A stretch of 64,000 bases of DNA. It comes from Amycolatopsis rifamycinica (GTDB lineage: Bacteria > Actinomycetota > Actinomycetes > Mycobacteriales > Pseudonocardiaceae). Within the stretch, counting starts at the first letter, position 1. The number at the start of each line of letters is the position of its first letter. Shown one piece after another: positions 25,091 to 33,814 of the stretch. Under the pieces are notes generated by a model. The model searched no databases and was not told the DNA's origin. It saw only the letters and a list, made by a program, of their open reading frames with translations. Both the position numbers and the translations under genes were made by a program. The stretch covers positions 1 to 64,000 of the forward strand of contig NZ_JMQI01000011.1 of the NCBI RefSeq assembly GCF_000695625.1, written 5' to 3'.

Positions 25091-25184
25091 CACGAGAGCG
25101 CGGAGAGTCACCAGCGTCCTGATCGGACATTTCCCCGGCGGCGAGGTTGACTTCAAGCTTCCTCGAGCTTTTACCGTCGGAGCC

Positions 25185-26579
25185 ATGACCGATCTCCGCA
25201 CCGCCCTGCCGCCGATCCCGCGCACCGTCTGGATCGCCTCCGGAGTGATGGCCCTCGGCGGCTTCCTGGGCAACATGGACGCTTCGATCGTCGCCGTCGG
25301 GCTCGAGTCGATGCGCGACAGTCTCGGCGTCGCCCTCGTCGACATCCAGTGGGTCGCGACGGCGTACTTGCTGGGCCTTTCCGCCGCACTCCCGCTCACC
25401 CCGTGGCTCGGGCGCAGGTTCGGCGCCGGACGGCTGTGGCTCGGCGCGCTCGCCGCGTTCCTGCTGACGTCGGTGGCGTGCGCGCTCGCCCCGGACGCGG
25501 GCACGCTGATCGGCGTCCGGGCCGGGCAAGGCATGGCCGCCGGTGTCATGGTCACGGCCGGGCAGACCGTGATCGGGCTGGCCGTCGGCCCCGAACGGCT
25601 GGGTCGCACGATGGGGACGCTCGCACTCGTGGTCGGGCTCGCACCGGTCGTCGGGCCGAGCGTCGGCGGGTTCCTGCTCGTGCACTTCTCCTGGCCGGTG
25701 CTGTTCTGGCTGAACCTCCCGATCGGGCTGCTCGCCTTCGGCCTGGCGCTGCGGTACGTGCCGCGCGGCGACCGGGAGCAGCCGCCGCCGATGGACTGGC
25801 GCGGCCTGGCCATGGTGTCGCTCGGCCTGCCGCTGCTGGTGTACGCGCTCACCGAGCTCGCCACACCCGGCTCGCTCGACATCGTGCTCGCGGCCGTCGG
25901 CGCCGCCGCGATGGGGTTGTTCACGTGGTGGTCGCTGCGCACCCCGCACCCGGTGCTGCGGCTGCGGCTCGCCGCGCGGCCGGTGATGGGCGCGGCGCTC
26001 GCGTCCGTGCTGCTCGGCGGCGCCGGGATGTTCGGCGCAGTCTTGCTGCTGCCGCTGTGGTTCCAGGTCCGGCTCGGCGCCGGGCCCGCCGAGGCCGGCG
26101 TCATGCTGGCGCCGATGGGACTGGCCACGGCGGTGTTCGTGTTCGTCGCCGGGCGGGCGACCGACCGCTACGGCGGTGGCACCGTCGCGCTCACCGGGTC
26201 ACTGGTCGTGCTGGCGAGCACCGTGCCGCTCCCGTGGCTCGGCCCGGATTCGCCGGGGTGGCTGATCCAGGCCCTGCTCCTGGTCCGCGGCGCCGGCATC
26301 GGGTTGTCGATCATCCCCGCGTCGACGGCGGCGTACGCGTCGGTCGGCGCCGCCGACCTCGGTCACGCCACGGCGTTGGTGAACATCGTGATGCGCGTGG
26401 GCGGCGCGCTCGGCGGTGCCCTGTGCGTGATCGTGCTGTCCCAGGGCCTGAGCGTGGGGCCGGCCACCGGGTTCGGCTGGGCGTTCGGCGTGCTGGCGGT
26501 GCTGTGCGTGCTGGGCGCGGCGGCCACGGCCTGGCTCCGGTGGGCCGAGCGATCGTCCACAGTGGTCACGACGGTGTGA
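25185..26579 (+). CDS. MFS drug transporter, DHA2-like (14-TM)
   Basis: 464 aa major facilitator protein with about 14 hydrophobic helices. The first helix pair contains GGFLGNMDASIVAVGLESM, where the D-x-(S/T) pattern is typical of DHA2 exporters. The motif A loop is LGRRFGAGRLWLG and the antiporter motif C is LAPVVGPSVGGFLL. A proton-coupled exporter of drugs or a small molecule is expected. No regulator is adjacent. A hairpin with a T-run follows the stop. Confidence 0.9.
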   Translation: MTDLRTALPPIPRTVWIASGVMALGGFLGNMDASIVAVGLESMRDSLGVALVDIQWVATAYLLGLSAALPLTPWLGRRFGAGRLWLGALAAFLLTSVACALAPDAGTLIGVRAGQGMAAGVMVTAGQTVIGLAVGPERLGRTMGTLALVVGLAPVVGPSVGGFLLVHFSWPVLFWLNLPIGLLAFGLALRYVPRGDREQPPPMDWRGLAMVSLGLPLLVYALTELATPGSLDIVLAAVGAAAMGLFTWWSLRTPHPVLRLRLAARPVMGAALASVLLGGAGMFGAVLLLPLWFQVRLGAGPAEAGVMLAPMGLATAVFVFVAGRATDRYGGGTVALTGSLVVLASTVPLPWLGPDSPGWLIQALLLVRGAGIGLSIIPASTAAYASVGAADLGHATALVNIVMRVGGALGGALCVIVLSQGLSVGPATGFGWAFGVLAVLCVLGAAATAWLRWAERSSTVVTTV

Positions 26580-26601
26580 TTCACCTGGGAAGCTGGCGTG
26601 A

Positions 26602-26622
26602 TCACCGGATCGGTGATTTTAT
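26602..26622 (+). terminator. Hairpin terminator after the MFS gene
   Basis: ATCACCG-GAT-CGGTGAT (26602-26618) is a perfect 7-bp stem followed by TTTAT. It is 22 bp past the MFS stop and before the next gene. Confidence 0.6.
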
Positions 26623-26661
26623 GGAGCCGATCGAGCACTGTCGGTGATGGGGAGGACTGGC

Positions 26662-28155
26662 ATGGCGAGGGTGACCCAGCGGCTGCTGACGGCCGCGGCG
26701 GTGACAGCGGTACTGGGCAGCGTGCTGGCGGCCACGCCCGCTTCGGCGGCGGAATCCGTCGACTGGCAGCCGTGCGCCGACGCACCCGGCGTCGACTGCG
26801 GCACGGTGACCGTGCCGGTGGACTGGGCGCACCCGGACGGGGGCACGACGACCGTCGCGCTCGCCCGGCGCAAGGCCACCGACCCCCAGGCCCGGATCGG
26901 CTCGGTCCTGATGGACCCGGGCGGCCCCGGCGGCTCGGGCACCGATGGCGTCAAGACCGGCTGGTCGCTCTCGCCCGAGATCACCCGGCGCTTCGACACC
27001 GTGGGGTTCGACCCGCGCGGCGTCGGCGCCAGCACCCGGATCTCCTGCGGGCTCGAGGAACTGATCGCCGACCACCCGCGCGTGCCCCGCAACCAGGCGG
27101 AGTTCGAGCAGCTCGCGGCGTACAACCGCAGGCTCGGCGAGAGCTGCAACCGCATCTCCGGGCCGCTGGGGCAGTTCGGCGACACGAAGAGCGTCGCGCG
27201 GGACATGGACGCGATCCGCGTCGCGCTCGGCGAGCGGAAACTGACGTACTACGGCGTTTCCTACGGCACGCTGATGGGCCAGCAGTACGCGGAACTGTTC
27301 CCGGACAAGGTCCGCGCGCTGGTGCTGGACTCCAACATGGACCACTCGCAGTTCACCGCGGCCGAGTTCCTTCTCAGCGAAACGCGGTCGGTGCAGGCGG
27401 AGTTCGGCGAGTTCGTCGCTTGGTGCGCCCGGACGCCGAACTGCGCGTTGCACGGCCGCGACGTCTCCAAGCTGACCCGTGAGCTGCAGGACAAGGCCGC
27501 ACGCGGGGAATTGAAGGACCCGCGCAGCGAGGAGCTGATCGAGCCACTGGACCTGGCGTCGATCTTCCAGGGCAATTTCTACGGCCCGAGCTGGGACAGG
27601 CTGGCGACGACGCTCAAGCTCCTGGCGGACGGCACGGCCCCGGCGGCATCGGCGAAGCTGCGCGACGACATCCCGATCAACTACGTGTTCCAGAGCGTGT
27701 TCTGCGACGACTGGCGGATGCCGGTGCACAGCTTCGCCGAGCTGGAGACCTACCGCCGGGTGGCCGCGGCGTTCGCCCCGGACGTCAAGGTCAACTCCCT
27801 GGGCTGGACGGCGATCACCGGCTGCATCGGCTGGCCGAACAAGACGAGCAACCCCCAGCGCCCGCCGCGGATCCACGGCGCACCCCCGCTGCTCCTGCTG
27901 AGCAGCCGCCACGACCCGGCGACGCCGTACGCGTGGTCGCAGGCGGTGGCTCGGCAGACGGGCAGCACCCTGCTCACTTACGACGGGTGGGGCCATGGGG
28001 CGTATTCCAAGAACAGTTCCTGCGTGACGCGGGCGACGGACGACTATTTGATTTCGGGCAAGCTGCCGGCCCCGGGAACACATTGCGCGGCGGTCGAACC
28101 GGTGGCGTCGTCGATGGCGTCGGTGGCCGGACCTCCTGTGGTGAACGGATTCTGA
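26662..28155 (+). CDS. Secreted alpha/beta hydrolase (tripeptidyl aminopeptidase-like)
   Basis: 497 aa. A Sec signal peptide occupies residues 1-30 (hydrophobic LLTAAAVTAVLGSVLAATPA, cleavage near ASAAES). The mature protein matches actinomycete SlpD/SlpE-type S33 hydrolases: oxyanion region DPGGPGGSGTDG near 95, nucleophile GVSYGTLMGQQYAE near 200, and a C-terminal TAP-like domain with LLLSSRHDPATPY (Asp) and YDGWGHGAYSKN (His). Expected to release N-terminal tripeptides or act as an esterase outside the cell. ATG 26662 is chosen for GGGAGG 7 bp upstream. Confidence 0.9.
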   Translation: MARVTQRLLTAAAVTAVLGSVLAATPASAAESVDWQPCADAPGVDCGTVTVPVDWAHPDGGTTTVALARRKATDPQARIGSVLMDPGGPGGSGTDGVKTGWSLSPEITRRFDTVGFDPRGVGASTRISCGLEELIADHPRVPRNQAEFEQLAAYNRRLGESCNRISGPLGQFGDTKSVARDMDAIRVALGERKLTYYGVSYGTLMGQQYAELFPDKVRALVLDSNMDHSQFTAAEFLLSETRSVQAEFGEFVAWCARTPNCALHGRDVSKLTRELQDKAARGELKDPRSEELIEPLDLASIFQGNFYGPSWDRLATTLKLLADGTAPAASAKLRDDIPINYVFQSVFCDDWRMPVHSFAELETYRRVAAAFAPDVKVNSLGWTAITGCIGWPNKTSNPQRPPRIHGAPPLLLLSSRHDPATPYAWSQAVARQTGSTLLTYDGWGHGAYSKNSSCVTRATDDYLISGKLPAPGTHCAAVEPVASSMASVAGPPVVNGF

Positions 28156-28253
28156 CGGTTTGCTGTTGGTGCTGTTCTGGGGTGCGGACAGTTGCTGGGA
28201 TTCGTACCCTTTCGAGTGGTGAACTGGTGTTCGATGGTCGGTAGCTTGGAGGT

Positions 28254-29489
28254 ATGACCAGCACCGCAGCCCACCCCTCCTCCGCCGAGGCGGTCGCTCT
28301 TGCCGACCGCATCGGGGAGTTGCTTGCGTGCATGCGTTCTGCTGAAGCCGAACTCGGTGCCCTGCTGGTGGAAATCGAACAGCGCGGAGTCATGGAGCTG
28401 TTCGGGTATCGCTCTGCCGCCCGGTTGCTGGAACACCTCGGCGATGTCCCCAAGCCCGCGGCCGAACGGCTCGTGCGACGTGCCCGCTTGCTGAATCCTG
28501 GCCGTAATCTTGACGGCACCCCGATTCCCGCGTTGGCCCCGGCCATCGGCGCCGCCGCTCGCGCGGGACGGTTGAGCAACCCGATGATCGATGTGATCAC
28601 CGGTGTTCTCGCTGAGGTGCCCTGCGAGCATCGCGACAGCGCCGAGGCCAACCTGCTGACCTTCGCTGCCGAGGCTGGGCATAAGCAGGTCGCCGCTCTC
28701 GGCGCTCGCATTCTCGCTCACCTGGTTCCGGATGGTGCGGAGCCCGACGACACCGAACCCGTGATCCCGCCCCGGGAGTTGTTCCTGCGCCGGAAAAGAT
28801 CCGGGGTGTGGGAGCTGAACGGCCGATTCGACGATGAGACCGGCACCCGGGCCAGCGCCCTGTTGGATGCGCTGGCTGAACGTCGCAGCAGCGATGATGG
28901 CCCGGACCACCGCTCCCTGCCGCAGCGCTACGGTGACGCGTTCTCCGACGCGATGGATCTGGCGCTCAACTCACCGGATCTGCCGATGCAGGCCGGGGAA
29001 CGCGCTCACGTGATGGTCGCGGTATCCCTGCAGGACCTGAAGTCCGGGGTTGGCAAAGCCACCCTCGGCGACACTGGGGAGATGTCCGCGGCCGAAGCGC
29101 GGGTTCATGCCTGCGACGCCATGATCATCCCCGCAGTGCTGGGCGACAAAAGCGAACCGCTCAACCTGGGCCGGTTTCGCCGCCTGATTTCCGCCGGACT
29201 CCGCCGAGCGTTGTTCCTGCGCGACCGCGGCTGCGCCTTCCCTGGCTGTCATCGTCCACCACGCCACTGCCAAGGCCACCACATCCGGCACTGGGCCGAC
29301 GGCGGTCCCACGGATCTGGGCAACCTGGTGCTGATGTGTGCCCACCACCATCGGCTGCTGCACCGCTCCGGCTGGGAAGTCCGCATCGCAGCCGACGGCC
29401 TACCCGAGTTTCTGCCACCGGTTTTCATCGACAAACGCCGAAAACCCCGACGCAACAACCTCCACGAACCCCTGCCCTTCGCAGCCTGA
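28254..29489 (+). CDS. DUF222 / HNH endonuclease domain protein (13E12 repeat family-like)
   Basis: 411 aa. Residues 10-250 are a DUF222 region (ELGALLVEIEQRGVMELFGY, AARAGRLSNPMIDVITGVLA). An HNH nuclease domain lies near 315-375 (CAFPGCHRPPRHCQGHHIRH, then DLGNLVLMCAHHHRLLH). These proteins are multicopy in actinobacteria and often behave like mobile or intron-associated genes; their function is unclear. GGAGG lies close before the ATG. The codon choice and composition look slightly less GC-extreme than the neighbours, consistent with transfer, but I did not measure it. Confidence 0.92.
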   Translation: MTSTAAHPSSAEAVALADRIGELLACMRSAEAELGALLVEIEQRGVMELFGYRSAARLLEHLGDVPKPAAERLVRRARLLNPGRNLDGTPIPALAPAIGAAARAGRLSNPMIDVITGVLAEVPCEHRDSAEANLLTFAAEAGHKQVAALGARILAHLVPDGAEPDDTEPVIPPRELFLRRKRSGVWELNGRFDDETGTRASALLDALAERRSSDDGPDHRSLPQRYGDAFSDAMDLALNSPDLPMQAGERAHVMVAVSLQDLKSGVGKATLGDTGEMSAAEARVHACDAMIIPAVLGDKSEPLNLGRFRRLISAGLRRALFLRDRGCAFPGCHRPPRHCQGHHIRHWADGGPTDLGNLVLMCAHHHRLLHRSGWEVRIAADGLPEFLPPVFIDKRRKPRRNNLHEPLPFAA

Positions 29490-29499
29490 ACACAGGGAC

Positions 29500-29527
29500 A
29501 GGCCCGCAGCCACACGGCTACGGGCCT
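29500..29527 (+). terminator. Hairpin terminator after the HNH gene
   Basis: AGGCCCGCAGCC (29500-29511), loop ACAC, then GGCTACGGGCCT (29516-29527). One mismatch in a 12-bp stem, beginning 11 bp past the HNH stop codon. No T-run follows. Confidence 0.6.
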
Positions 29528-29758
29528 ACACCCACATCACCTCAAGCCGACGCACCGCATCCCAGGTCCTCACTCAACCACCCCTGCGGACGCACCAGAC
29601 GAGCCACCGGTAGCAAAAACCAGCCCGCGGCACCGCTCCAGCTGGGAAGTCGGCTCACCGCTGCTGTCCACGGAACGCAGCCGGCCGAGAACTCGCCACC
29701 GTGAGTAGGCAAAGTTCCACTCAGGCCACCAAGATCACCGAACCCCGCCGCAACCGAG

Positions 29759-29983
29759 CTAGCGCGACCTGCGCCGCCACAGGCCGGTGACGGCCGCCAG
29801 TGCGCGGGCGCCCGGGGAGCGGACCTGCGTCGCTGCTTCCGGGCCGATTCGGCGGCGCATGCGGTAAGCCAGTTCCAGCACCTCGAGATCCTCGGGGCGG
29901 CGACGGCCGTGGACATCCGGCCGCAGCATCAGCTCGCCCACCGTCACGGGCCTGCCACTGGCACGGTGCGCCGTGCGCGCCAT
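29759..29983 (-). CDS. Small protein with N-terminal VTVGEL motif
   Basis: 74 aa. Opens MARTAHRASGRPVTVGELML, then a charged helix with EDLEVLELAYRMRRRIGPEA, and ends in a basic tail. No membrane helix. GGAGG precedes the ATG. The opening is similar to that of the protein at 30549-31208 (MARRAPRREQVTVAELLVRS), suggesting a common N-terminal peptide module. The segment 29490-29758 before it shows no other gene. Confidence 0.6.
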   Translation of the reverse strand: MARTAHRASGRPVTVGELMLRPDVHGRRRPEDLEVLELAYRMRRRIGPEAATQVRSPGARALAAVTGLWRRRSR

Positions 29984-30104
29984 CAAGAACCTCCGCTGCT
30001 GCCTTCGCCGACCGGGCTCCGCGATTCTATGAATTTGATTCGGGTTCGTCACCTTACTCGTGAGTTGTGTCCGGTGCGTGTCCCCTGCGCGTTAGCCTCG
30101 GACC

Positions 30105-30545
30105 ATGATCACCGTGGGGGGCCTCACCGAAGACGACCGCGCTGCCTGGGAAAACCTCTTCGCCGGCTACAACACCTTCTATGGCCGAACCCTCGCGCCG
30201 GAACTCGTGGACCGGGCCTGGCGGGAGTTCTCCCGCGGGGAACGGCTGCACGCGCTCGGTGCCCGGGTCGATGGTGCGCTCGTCGGCATCGCCCACTTCT
30301 TCACGCACGTCAGCACCACCTCGGCCGACGTCTGCTACCTGCAGGACCTCTTCACCGACGCCGAGGTCCGCGGGCGCGGGGCCGGCCGGGCGCTGATCGA
30401 AGCCGTCGCCGGGTGGGCGCGGGCGCGGGGGTGCGTGCGCGTCTACTGGCACACCCACACCTCGAACACCGCCGCGCGGCGGCTCTACGACCAGGTTGCC
30501 GTCGACAAGGGCTTCATGCAGTACCAAATCCCGCTCGACGCCTGA
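30105..30545 (+). CDS. GNAT family N-acetyltransferase
   Basis: 146 aa. Acetyl-CoA motif QDLFTDAEVRGRGAGRALIE near residue 83 with the RGRGAG loop, and a C-terminal YWHTHTSNTAARRLYDQVAV, both standard for small-molecule or protein N-acetyltransferases. It lies between the two VTVAEL-type genes and ends 3 bp from the convergent neighbour. Substrate unknown. Confidence 0.9.
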   Translation: MITVGGLTEDDRAAWENLFAGYNTFYGRTLAPELVDRAWREFSRGERLHALGARVDGALVGIAHFFTHVSTTSADVCYLQDLFTDAEVRGRGAGRALIEAVAGWARARGCVRVYWHTHTSNTAARRLYDQVAVDKGFMQYQIPLDA

Positions 30546-30548
30546 CCC

Positions 30549-31208
30549 TCAGCGGCGGTGGCGGCCTCCGCCGGCGCAGGCGTGGTGGCCTCCGGACGGG
30601 ACACCCGCGGGGCGGCGGCCGGCCGACATCGACGGCCAGTCCGGGGTTCCCGGGCGGCCGGGCGACCAGACCGGGATGTCCGGGACCTCGTGGCGCACCG
30701 GCGGCTTCGGTTGCGCCTTCAGGGGTGTCTTCACCTTGTCGGCGATCTTCACCGCGCGGGCGAGGGTCCCGCGGTGGCCGGCCGGACCGGCGGATTTCGG
30801 TTTCGCGTCGCCGGTGGAAGGGGAAATCCCGGCCGGTGGGGCGGGCGGCGTTGCGGATTCCGGAGGCGGCGTGCCGTACTGGGCCGGGGGCACCACGACG
30901 TCCGCCGGCAGCGGCACCAGGGCCACCGCCGGGGGTTCCAAGCCGGGCGGGGGCCAGGTCGTGGCCACGTCGCGGGGAGACGGCATCGACACCGCCGCGC
31001 TCACCCCACCCGTCAGGGCCAGGGCTCCGGCGACCACGGACAACACCCGCAACCGCGTCAGGGACCGCAGGACCTGCGGTTTCTCGCGGTGACGCGCCCG
31101 CGGGAGCACGAGCGTGTCCTCGTCGCGGTACCGGTCGCGCGGTGCGTCGGACCGGACCAGCAGCTCGGCGACGGTGACCTGCTCTCGGCGCGGAGCCCTA
31201 CGTGCCAT
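30549..31208 (-). CDS. Membrane-anchored protein with VTVAEL motif and Pro-rich region
   Basis: 219 aa. Opens MARRAPRREQVTVAELLVRS. One transmembrane helix lies near residues 48-70 (LRVLSVVAGALALTGGVSAA), followed by a long Pro/Ala-rich extracellular-type region and a Gly/His/Arg-rich C-terminal tail (GGHHACAGGGRHRR). No enzyme domain is recognised. GGAGG precedes the ATG at 31208. It is divergent from a secreted lytic transglycosylase, so an envelope role is possible. Confidence 0.65.
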   Translation of the reverse strand: MARRAPRREQVTVAELLVRSDAPRDRYRDEDTLVLPRARHREKPQVLRSLTRLRVLSVVAGALALTGGVSAAVSMPSPRDVATTWPPPGLEPPAVALVPLPADVVVPPAQYGTPPPESATPPAPPAGISPSTGDAKPKSAGPAGHRGTLARAVKIADKVKTPLKAQPKPPVRHEVPDIPVWSPGRPGTPDWPSMSAGRRPAGVPSGGHHACAGGGRHRR

Positions 31209-31560
31209 CAAACCCTCCACCCGGGCCGTCCGGACGGGCGGCAACGCGTCCGGACGGCCGATCATAGGAACGGTTCAAGTCCGTGTAAAGACTCGCTCGC
31301 CCGAGCCGGCCGCACCGTCCGGGCCCGTGTCCTGCCGGGCAAAACCGGCCGCGGCAGCCCGTTAAGTCCTGGTGAATCTGACAGATTTCCTACGAAGGTT
31401 TTGTGCCATCCAGACGAACTTCTCGCTGACGGGAAGATTCGGCTGTGGCATTCGCCAAAGTTTGCTTCCATCGGATAGCTTGCTCCTACCGGTCAGTACC
31501 GGTGGGTGCGGCCGATCGGGTGAGGCGATCAGCGATAGATCGAGGGAAGCGGGGACGACC
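31209..31560. promoter_or_regulatory. 352-bp divergent regulatory region
   Basis: Gap between the divergent VTVAEL membrane protein and the lytic transglycosylase. It holds a 13-bp palindrome AATCT-GAC-AGATT (31375-31387) and ACCGGT-CAGT-ACCGGT (31488-31503), the latter 58 bp before the transglycosylase ATG and able to form a leader hairpin. I see no ydaO-type or other known riboswitch core and no coding frame I would call. Confidence 0.4.
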
Positions 31561-32730
31561 ATGCCCAAGCACCGGCCACGTCGCAAGGGCGCGCGTTCGG
31601 TCCGGCGGACCGCTGCCGCGCTCGCGGGTGGGGCGCTCGTCGTGCTGCCCACGCTGACCACGGGTCTGCCGGCGCCGGTCGTGGTGGCCAACACCGGGGA
31701 CAGCCTGCCGGACCAGGCCGTCGCCGCTGCCCCGCAGCAGCCGAACATCGTCATGCCGCCGATCGCGGTCGACGGCAGCCTGCCCCAGCCGCCGCTGCCC
31801 GAACCGCTGGTCGTGCCCGGCGGGCGGGCCGGCTCCGCGGGCATCTCCGGGTCGCTCGGCATCCCCGGGAGCATGCTCAGGGCCTACAAGAACGCCGCGG
31901 ACATCCTCGGCAAGGAACAGCCGAACTGCCACCTCGACTGGGCGCTGATCGCCAGCATCGGCCGGATCGAGTCGAACCACGGCCGCGGCGGGTACGTCAA
32001 CGCCGTCGGCGACACGCTGGAGCCGATCCTCGGCCCGGTGCTCAACGGCGCCGGCCCGTTCGCCGCGATCCGGGACACCGACGGCGGCAAGTACGACGGT
32101 GACATCGTGTGGGACCGCGCGGTGGGTCCGATGCAGTTCATCCCGTCGACGTGGCGCGGCTACGCCTCCGACGGCAACGGCGACGGCGTGTCGAACCCGA
32201 ACAACATCTACGACGAAGCGCTGGCCACCGCGCGCTACCTGTGCTCGGGCGGCCTGGATCTCTCCACCGACGCGGGACAGCGCATCGCGGTGCGCCGCTA
32301 CAACAACTCGCAGTCCTATGTGGACACTGTGCTGGCGTGGGCCACGGCCTACCGCGGCGGAGTGGCCCAGCTGCCCGACAGCCAGGTGCCGATCGGCGCG
32401 CCCGACGCCCCGGACGCCGCCGCGGCCGGGTCCCCGGTCGGTGTCCCGGCACCGCCGGCGCCGGTCGTCACGCCGCCGGGCACGACGCCGCCCGGCACGT
32501 CGACGACGCCCACCACGCCGACGTCCACGACCCCGGCCTCCACCACGCCGACGTCGACCACCCCGGCGTCCCCGGATCCGACCACGCCGCCGCCGTCGTC
32601 GGACCCGACCACGCCGCCGCCGGCGACGACCAGCACCACCCCGCCGCCTTCGTCGACGGCGGCGGCCGACACCCCGGCCGGCTCGACGGACGCGCCGACC
32701 GAACCGACCTCGACCAGTTCGGCCGGATGA
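31561..32730 (+). CDS. Secreted lytic murein transglycosylase
   Basis: 389 aa. A basic N-terminus (MPKHRPRRKGARSVRR) and hydrophobic helix to residue about 40 form a signal peptide or anchor. An SLT_2-type catalytic domain lies near 110-260: SIGRIESNHGRGGYVNAVGD contains the catalytic Glu, AVGPMQFIPSTWRGYASDGN is the family hallmark, and AVRRYNNSQSYVDTVLAWA closes it. Residues 285-389 are a Thr/Pro/Ser-rich tail of short TTP/PPP repeats, probably spanning or glycosylated in the envelope. It cleaves peptidoglycan glycan strands. The stop overlaps the next start as ATGA. Confidence 0.92.
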   Translation: MPKHRPRRKGARSVRRTAAALAGGALVVLPTLTTGLPAPVVVANTGDSLPDQAVAAAPQQPNIVMPPIAVDGSLPQPPLPEPLVVPGGRAGSAGISGSLGIPGSMLRAYKNAADILGKEQPNCHLDWALIASIGRIESNHGRGGYVNAVGDTLEPILGPVLNGAGPFAAIRDTDGGKYDGDIVWDRAVGPMQFIPSTWRGYASDGNGDGVSNPNNIYDEALATARYLCSGGLDLSTDAGQRIAVRRYNNSQSYVDTVLAWATAYRGGVAQLPDSQVPIGAPDAPDAAAAGSPVGVPAPPAPVVTPPGTTPPGTSTTPTTPTSTTPASTTPTSTTPASPDPTTPPPSSDPTTPPPATTSTTPPPSSTAAADTPAGSTDAPTEPTSTSSAG

Positions 32731-32987
32731 GCCGGGTGGAGCCGTTCCTGGTGCACATCCGCTGCGACACCGACGGCTACACCCACGCCGTCACCGAGGA
32801 CGAGTTCGCGACGGGACGGCACGAAGGGCGGTTCCGCGCGGTGTGCGGGCACGTCGTGCTCGCGGCGCCGATGATCGAGGAGCCCGGCCGGTTCGACCCG
32901 GTCTGCCGGGACGTCCTGCGGGCGGAGCCGGCGGCCGAGGTGCCCCGCCAGGAGCGCCGCCGGCCGCGGTGGCGCAGCCGGCGCTAG
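32727..32987 (+). CDS. Small Cys/His-containing protein coupled to the transglycosylase
   Basis: 86 aa. MSRVEPFLVHIRCDTDGYTH is followed by VCGHVVLAAPMIEEPGRFDP and VCRDVL. The three cysteines and flanking histidines (HIRC, VCGH, VC) could bind zinc. The C-terminus is very basic. The start codon overlaps the transglycosylase stop as ATGA (32727-32730), so it is made from the same message. Its TAG stop shares CTAG with the convergent TetR gene. No family recognised. Confidence 0.65.
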   Translation: MSRVEPFLVHIRCDTDGYTHAVTEDEFATGRHEGRFRAVCGHVVLAAPMIEEPGRFDPVCRDVLRAEPAAEVPRQERRRPRWRSRR

Positions 32988-33754
32988 TCCACCATGGCCT
33001 GGATGCCGTCGAGCATCCGGTTCAGGCCGAACTCGTACGCCGCGTCGCCCTGCGCCTTGGCGCTTTCGTCGAAGCCGCCGCCGAGCCAGATGCGGTTCAT
33101 CGCCGGGTGCGCGTCGACGACGAAGTAGTTCTCCCAGAACGAAGACCGCTGGTGCCACCACGCCTCGGTCGACTGGCCGGTGCTGCGCTCCAGCCGGGTG
33201 TTCTCCGCGTCGAGCGCGGCGTTCGCGTCGACGTAGGTGCCGATCCCGTTGGCCGCCGCGACAGCCTGCCGCGGCGGCAGCCCCAGCGCGTCCATGATCG
33301 ACAGCAGGTACTCCTGGCCCGCCAGCTGGCCGGGGCCCAGCGGCGGCCGGACGCGCGAAACCTCGCACAGCCACGGGTGGTCGCGGTAGGCCCGCCGGGT
33401 GCGCTCGGCGTAGAGCGCCACCTGCTCGCGCCAGTCCCCGCGGCGTGGCTCGCCCGGCCCGGGCAGCCGCCGCTCGACGAGCACGTCGTCGACCATCAGG
33501 TCCACCAGCTCGGCCTTGCCGGGCACGTAGGTGTAGAGCGTCATCGTGCCGGCGCCGAGCTCCTTGGCGACGCGGTGCATCGACGCGGCGGCGAGCCCGT
33601 CGGCGTCCGCGACCGCGATCGCGGCGGCGACGATCCGCTCGATCGTCAGCGTCGGGCGGCGGCCCCTGGTCGGTTCGGCGGTGCCGCCGCGGGTGCGCCA
33701 GAGCAGCGCCAGCGTCCGGTCGACGTCCTCGGCGCCCGTGCGTTCGACGGTCAT
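32984..33754 (-). CDS. TetR family transcriptional regulator
   Basis: 256 aa, long for TetR because of a 35-residue N-terminal extension. The HTH lies near 40-90 (IERIVAAAIAVADADGLAAA, then MHRVAKELGAGTMTLYTYVP with GKAELVDL). The C-terminal half is of the TetR_C_1 (tetracyclin repressor-like) type. The 3' end shares a CTAG stop pair with the upstream convergent gene. Upstream and divergent is the DUF1992 gene, with about 60 bp between. The target is not evident. Confidence 0.88.
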   Translation of the reverse strand: MTVERTGAEDVDRTLALLWRTRGGTAEPTRGRRPTLTIERIVAAAIAVADADGLAAASMHRVAKELGAGTMTLYTYVPGKAELVDLMVDDVLVERRLPGPGEPRRGDWREQVALYAERTRRAYRDHPWLCEVSRVRPPLGPGQLAGQEYLLSIMDALGLPPRQAVAAANGIGTYVDANAALDAENTRLERSTGQSTEAWWHQRSSFWENYFVVDAHPAMNRIWLGGGFDESAKAQGDAAYEFGLNRMLDGIQAMVD

Positions 33755-33814
33755 GCGGTCCCCTCGCTCGTCGATCGGACATTACCCTGGAGGACGGACG
33801 GAGGGGGTGAGGAG

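Noticed and set aside
31209..31560. c-di-AMP (ydaO) riboswitch before the transglycosylase
   Set aside because: The known conserved core blocks are not seen in this stretch. Plausible by context only.
32470..32730. CCG/ACG-rich tandem repeat as a DNA repeat element
   Set aside because: It is the coding sequence of the Thr/Pro-rich tail of the transglycosylase, in frame and without exact tandem units.
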